From an uncultured Eubacteriales bacterium (GTDB taxonomy: Bacteria > Bacillota > Clostridia > Oscillospirales > Acutalibacteraceae): 8,800 nt of DNA. The stretch lies in contig CAKSDA010000065.1 in assembly GCA_934444895.1 (NCBI GenBank), positions 1 through 8,800 of the forward strand, read 5' to 3'. The notes beneath the pieces were generated by a model. It had not been told where the DNA came from and searched no databases. It worked only from the letters and a program-made list of their open reading frames with translations. Both the position numbers and the translations under genes were made by a program. Below, piece by piece: positions 6,728-8,800 of the stretch (positions are counted from its first letter, which is position 1; each line of letters opens with the position of its first letter).

Positions 6728-8800
6728 ATGAAGTATACTGATTGGAGTATAACATCCGAAGAATTTGTGCCTGAAAAACGCCAGGCCAGAGATGCTCTGT
6801 TTACTGTAGGTAACGGGTACTTTGGAATAAGAGGCTATTTTGAAGAGGATTCTGATTCAAAAATAGGTAACGGCGGTACATATATATGCGGCGTTTTGGG
6901 CGCCGGTTATGAAGACGCTTGGGAAGGTAAATCCCGCCAGCTTTGCAACATTTCACATCTGCTAAGACTGGGGATAACTTTAAACGGCAAAAAACTCAAC
7001 GGAACCGAAAATACAGAAAACATTGTACGCGAGCTGGATTTAAAAAAGGCTCTTTATAAGCGCAGTTGCACATATAAGGGAAAAGACGGAGATGTACAGC
7101 TTGTATTTGAGCGTTTTGCCGACAGAGTCATGGTAAACAGAGTCGGTCAGAAGGTTACAATTAAAAACGGTAAAAATCCTTTAAATTTGGAATTTGATGT
7201 TTTAATTGACAGTAATGTTGTTAATCTTAATAAATACAGTATTGAACCTTTGCCGATTCAACCCGGTCTTAACCATATTGCAAGCAGAAAAATCTGTGAT
7301 AATGTTCTTTACACAACTTTGGATGATGCAGACAATACTGTTCTTTCTTTTGCACAACAAGCATGTGTAACACTTGACGGTAAAGAACTGAAGGGCGAAG
7401 ATTTCAAAACCGAAATGGTTTTAGGTAAAAAATATACATGTACTTTATTGCCCGGCAGTGTGCTTGAGCTTAAAAAAATAGCTTTTGCCTGTTGTGATAA
7501 AGAATGGGACTGCGGCGAAAAGGCACTCAATGAATTTTTAACCGATACTTTAAGTTATGATAAAGTGTTTGCAGATCATTGTGCCGATTGGAAAAAAAGA
7601 TGGAACAATTCATATGTTGATATTGAGTCTGATACCGACGATCTTACCGCTTTAAGGTATGATTTATTTGAACTTATGATTTCCTGCCCTGAACATACCG
7701 AAAAGCTCAGCATAGGAGCCAGAGGTATTTCGGGTGAAATGTATGAAGGTTGTATTTTTTGGGATAATGAAATTTTCCAGGTTCCGTATTTTACATTTAC
7801 CAATCCTGAAGCTTCGCGCAGACTTCTCGCATTTCGTTATCATACATTAGAAGCCGCAAAAAGACACGCAAAGGTAAACTGGTTTAGCGGAGCTATGTAT
7901 CCGTGGCAGGTAAGTGAGAAAGGTATTGAACAGACCCCAAGAGGCGGCGGTGCTTATTACGCAATACATATTGTCGCGGATATTGCATATGCAATATGCC
8001 AGTATTTTAAACAGACAAACGATACAGATTTTATGCTTAAACAGGGAGCCGAAATTCTTGTTGAAACATCAAGATACTGGGTATCGCGCTGTGACTTACG
8101 CAAACGCGACGGAAAATATCATATTCATGCTGTACGCGGACCTAACGAATATGACTTTTATGTAAACGATAACGCCTATACCAATATAATGGCAGCTGAA
8201 AATCTAAGAGCAGCAGTAAATATTTTAAATGTTTTGTCGAAGATATATCCAAAAGAAACTGCAGAGCTTACAAAGCGTTTGGAAATTACAGACGAAGAAT
8301 GCGGCAAATGGCAGCATATAGCTGATAATATGCATGTTGAACGCGATGGTGATTTGGTTGTTGAAGATGAGCATTATCTTGATCGCAGACAATTGGATTT
8401 AAAGGTTGCAAAGCCCACTGCCAAGCGCATATTGGATTCTACTATGACATATGAAATGATGCCGTTTTACTCTGTTACCAAGCAATCAGATACAGTTACT
8501 TTAATGTGCCTGAAACCGGAACTGTTTTCAGAAAAAGAAATGAAAACAGCATACGATTTTTATGAGCCCAGAACCGCGCATGACAGTTCACTGAGTTATG
8601 CTCCTTACAGTTTGCTTGCTGCAAAAATCGGTTATGCCGACGAAGCTTATGACTATTTCACCCGTTGCGCATATCTTGATATTAATGATATGAAGCTCAA
8701 TACGGTAAGCGGTTTGCACTTTGCTAATTTCGGCGGCACCTGGCAAATTGTTGCTTTTGGATTTGCCGGAATTACAATATTAAACGACGGTATCCACATT
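6728..8800 (+). CDS. Glycoside hydrolase family 65 protein, probable alpha-glucoside (disaccharide) phosphorylase, 3'-truncated
   Basis: The frame is open from ATG 6728 to the window end, giving 691 residues without a stop; relatives are about 750-790, so some 60-100 residues (the C-terminal beta domain) lie beyond. GH65 enzymes mostly split alpha-glucosides such as maltose, trehalose, kojibiose or nigerose with phosphate, giving beta-glucose 1-phosphate. Residues 1-260 form the N-terminal beta-sandwich, with FTVGNGYFGIRG (25-36). The catalytic (alpha/alpha)6 barrel follows, with ARGISGEMYEGCIFWDNEIF (Trp345-Asp346-Asn347-Glu348), MYPWQ, RGPNEY with the presumed general-acid Glu474 followed by VNDNAYTN, KQSDTV (Lys585-Gln586), the phosphate-site motif HDSSLSYAPYSLLAA (from His618) and GLHFANFGGTW (662-672). 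The phosphate-binding HDSS and FGGTW motifs favour a phosphorylase over a hydrolase. The substrate is undetermined: GPNEY replaces the usual GPDEY, and the N-terminal stretch near residues 60-74 is unlike the common maltose phosphorylase form. There is no signal peptide, so it is probably cytosolic. Confidence 0.93.
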   Translation, partial: MKYTDWSITSEEFVPEKRQARDALFTVGNGYFGIRGYFEEDSDSKIGNGGTYICGVLGAGYEDAWEGKSRQLCNISHLLRLGITLNGKKLNGTENTENIVRELDLKKALYKRSCTYKGKDGDVQLVFERFADRVMVNRVGQKVTIKNGKNPLNLEFDVLIDSNVVNLNKYSIEPLPIQPGLNHIASRKICDNVLYTTLDDADNTVLSFAQQACVTLDGKELKGEDFKTEMVLGKKYTCTLLPGSVLELKKIAFACCDKEWDCGEKALNEFLTDTLSYDKVFADHCADWKKRWNNSYVDIESDTDDLTALRYDLFELMISCPEHTEKLSIGARGISGEMYEGCIFWDNEIFQVPYFTFTNPEASRRLLAFRYHTLEAAKRHAKVNWFSGAMYPWQVSEKGIEQTPRGGGAYYAIHIVADIAYAICQYFKQTNDTDFMLKQGAEILVETSRYWVSRCDLRKRDGKYHIHAVRGPNEYDFYVNDNAYTNIMAAENLRAAVNILNVLSKIYPKETAELTKRLEITDEECGKWQHIADNMHVERDGDLVVEDEHYLDRRQLDLKVAKPTAKRILDSTMTYEMMPFYSVTKQSDTVTLMCLKPELFSEKEMKTAYDFYEPRTAHDSSLSYAPYSLLAAKIGYADEAYDYFTRCAYLDINDMKLNTVSGLHFANFGGTWQIVAFGFAGITILNDGIHI

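Noticed and set aside
7914..8165. 83-codon + strand open frame inside the GH65 region
   Set aside because: It is in a different frame from the GH65 gene, which carries family motifs through this stretch; no family features of its own.
1..8800. Search for a previously undescribed system, RNA gene, CRISPR array, mobile element or repeat
   Set aside because: Coding density is nearly complete, every gene matches a known family, and gaps are 30 bases or less. No direct repeats, terminal inverted repeats or structured RNA signals were seen.

Overview
The window is a compact stretch in which every gene lies on the + strand. It carries six protein-coding genes, of which the first and last are cut by the window edges. 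In order they are: secA (5' end missing), proB, proA, a UPF0118/AI-2E-type membrane protein, an AEC-family membrane transporter, and a glycoside hydrolase family 65 (GH65) protein, most likely a disaccharide phosphorylase, with its 3' end missing. The AT-rich composition (roughly 40% GC by eye), strong purine-rich Shine-Dalgarno sequences, TTG and GTG starts, and the SecA and ProB types all suggest a low-GC Gram-positive bacterium, probably a gut-type member of the Clostridia. This taxonomic guess is an inference from style, not from a search.

Layout. Positions 1-2465 encode SecA from its Walker A motif to its C-terminal zinc-binding tail. Positions 2488-3273 (proB) and 3288-4526 (proA) encode the first two enzymes of proline synthesis from glutamate; proC is not in the window. 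Positions 4543-5769 encode an AI-2E/PerM-type permease that appears to start at a TTG codon. Positions 5759-6697 encode an AEC transporter that starts at GTG and overlaps the previous gene by 11 bases. Positions 6728-8800 encode the first 691 residues of the GH65 enzyme.

Gene spacing is 22, 14, 16, -11 and 30 bases, with no terminator-like hairpin and no convincing promoter in any gap. The six genes could therefore be read as one transcript. This is a tightly packed directional run rather than an obvious single-pathway operon: secretion, proline synthesis, two transporters of unknown substrate and alpha-glucoside metabolism. Only proB-proA form a clear functional pair. No gap exceeds 30 bases, so there is no unexplained non-coding stretch.

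I saw no RNA genes, mobile elements, CRISPR arrays or notable repeats. I do not see a new biological system here. The points most worth a second look are the GH65 enzyme's variant motifs and unknown substrate, the secA-proBA adjacency, the PUA-less ProB, and the coupled junction between the two transporter genes, where a Lys/Glu-rich tail also encodes the next gene's ribosome binding site.
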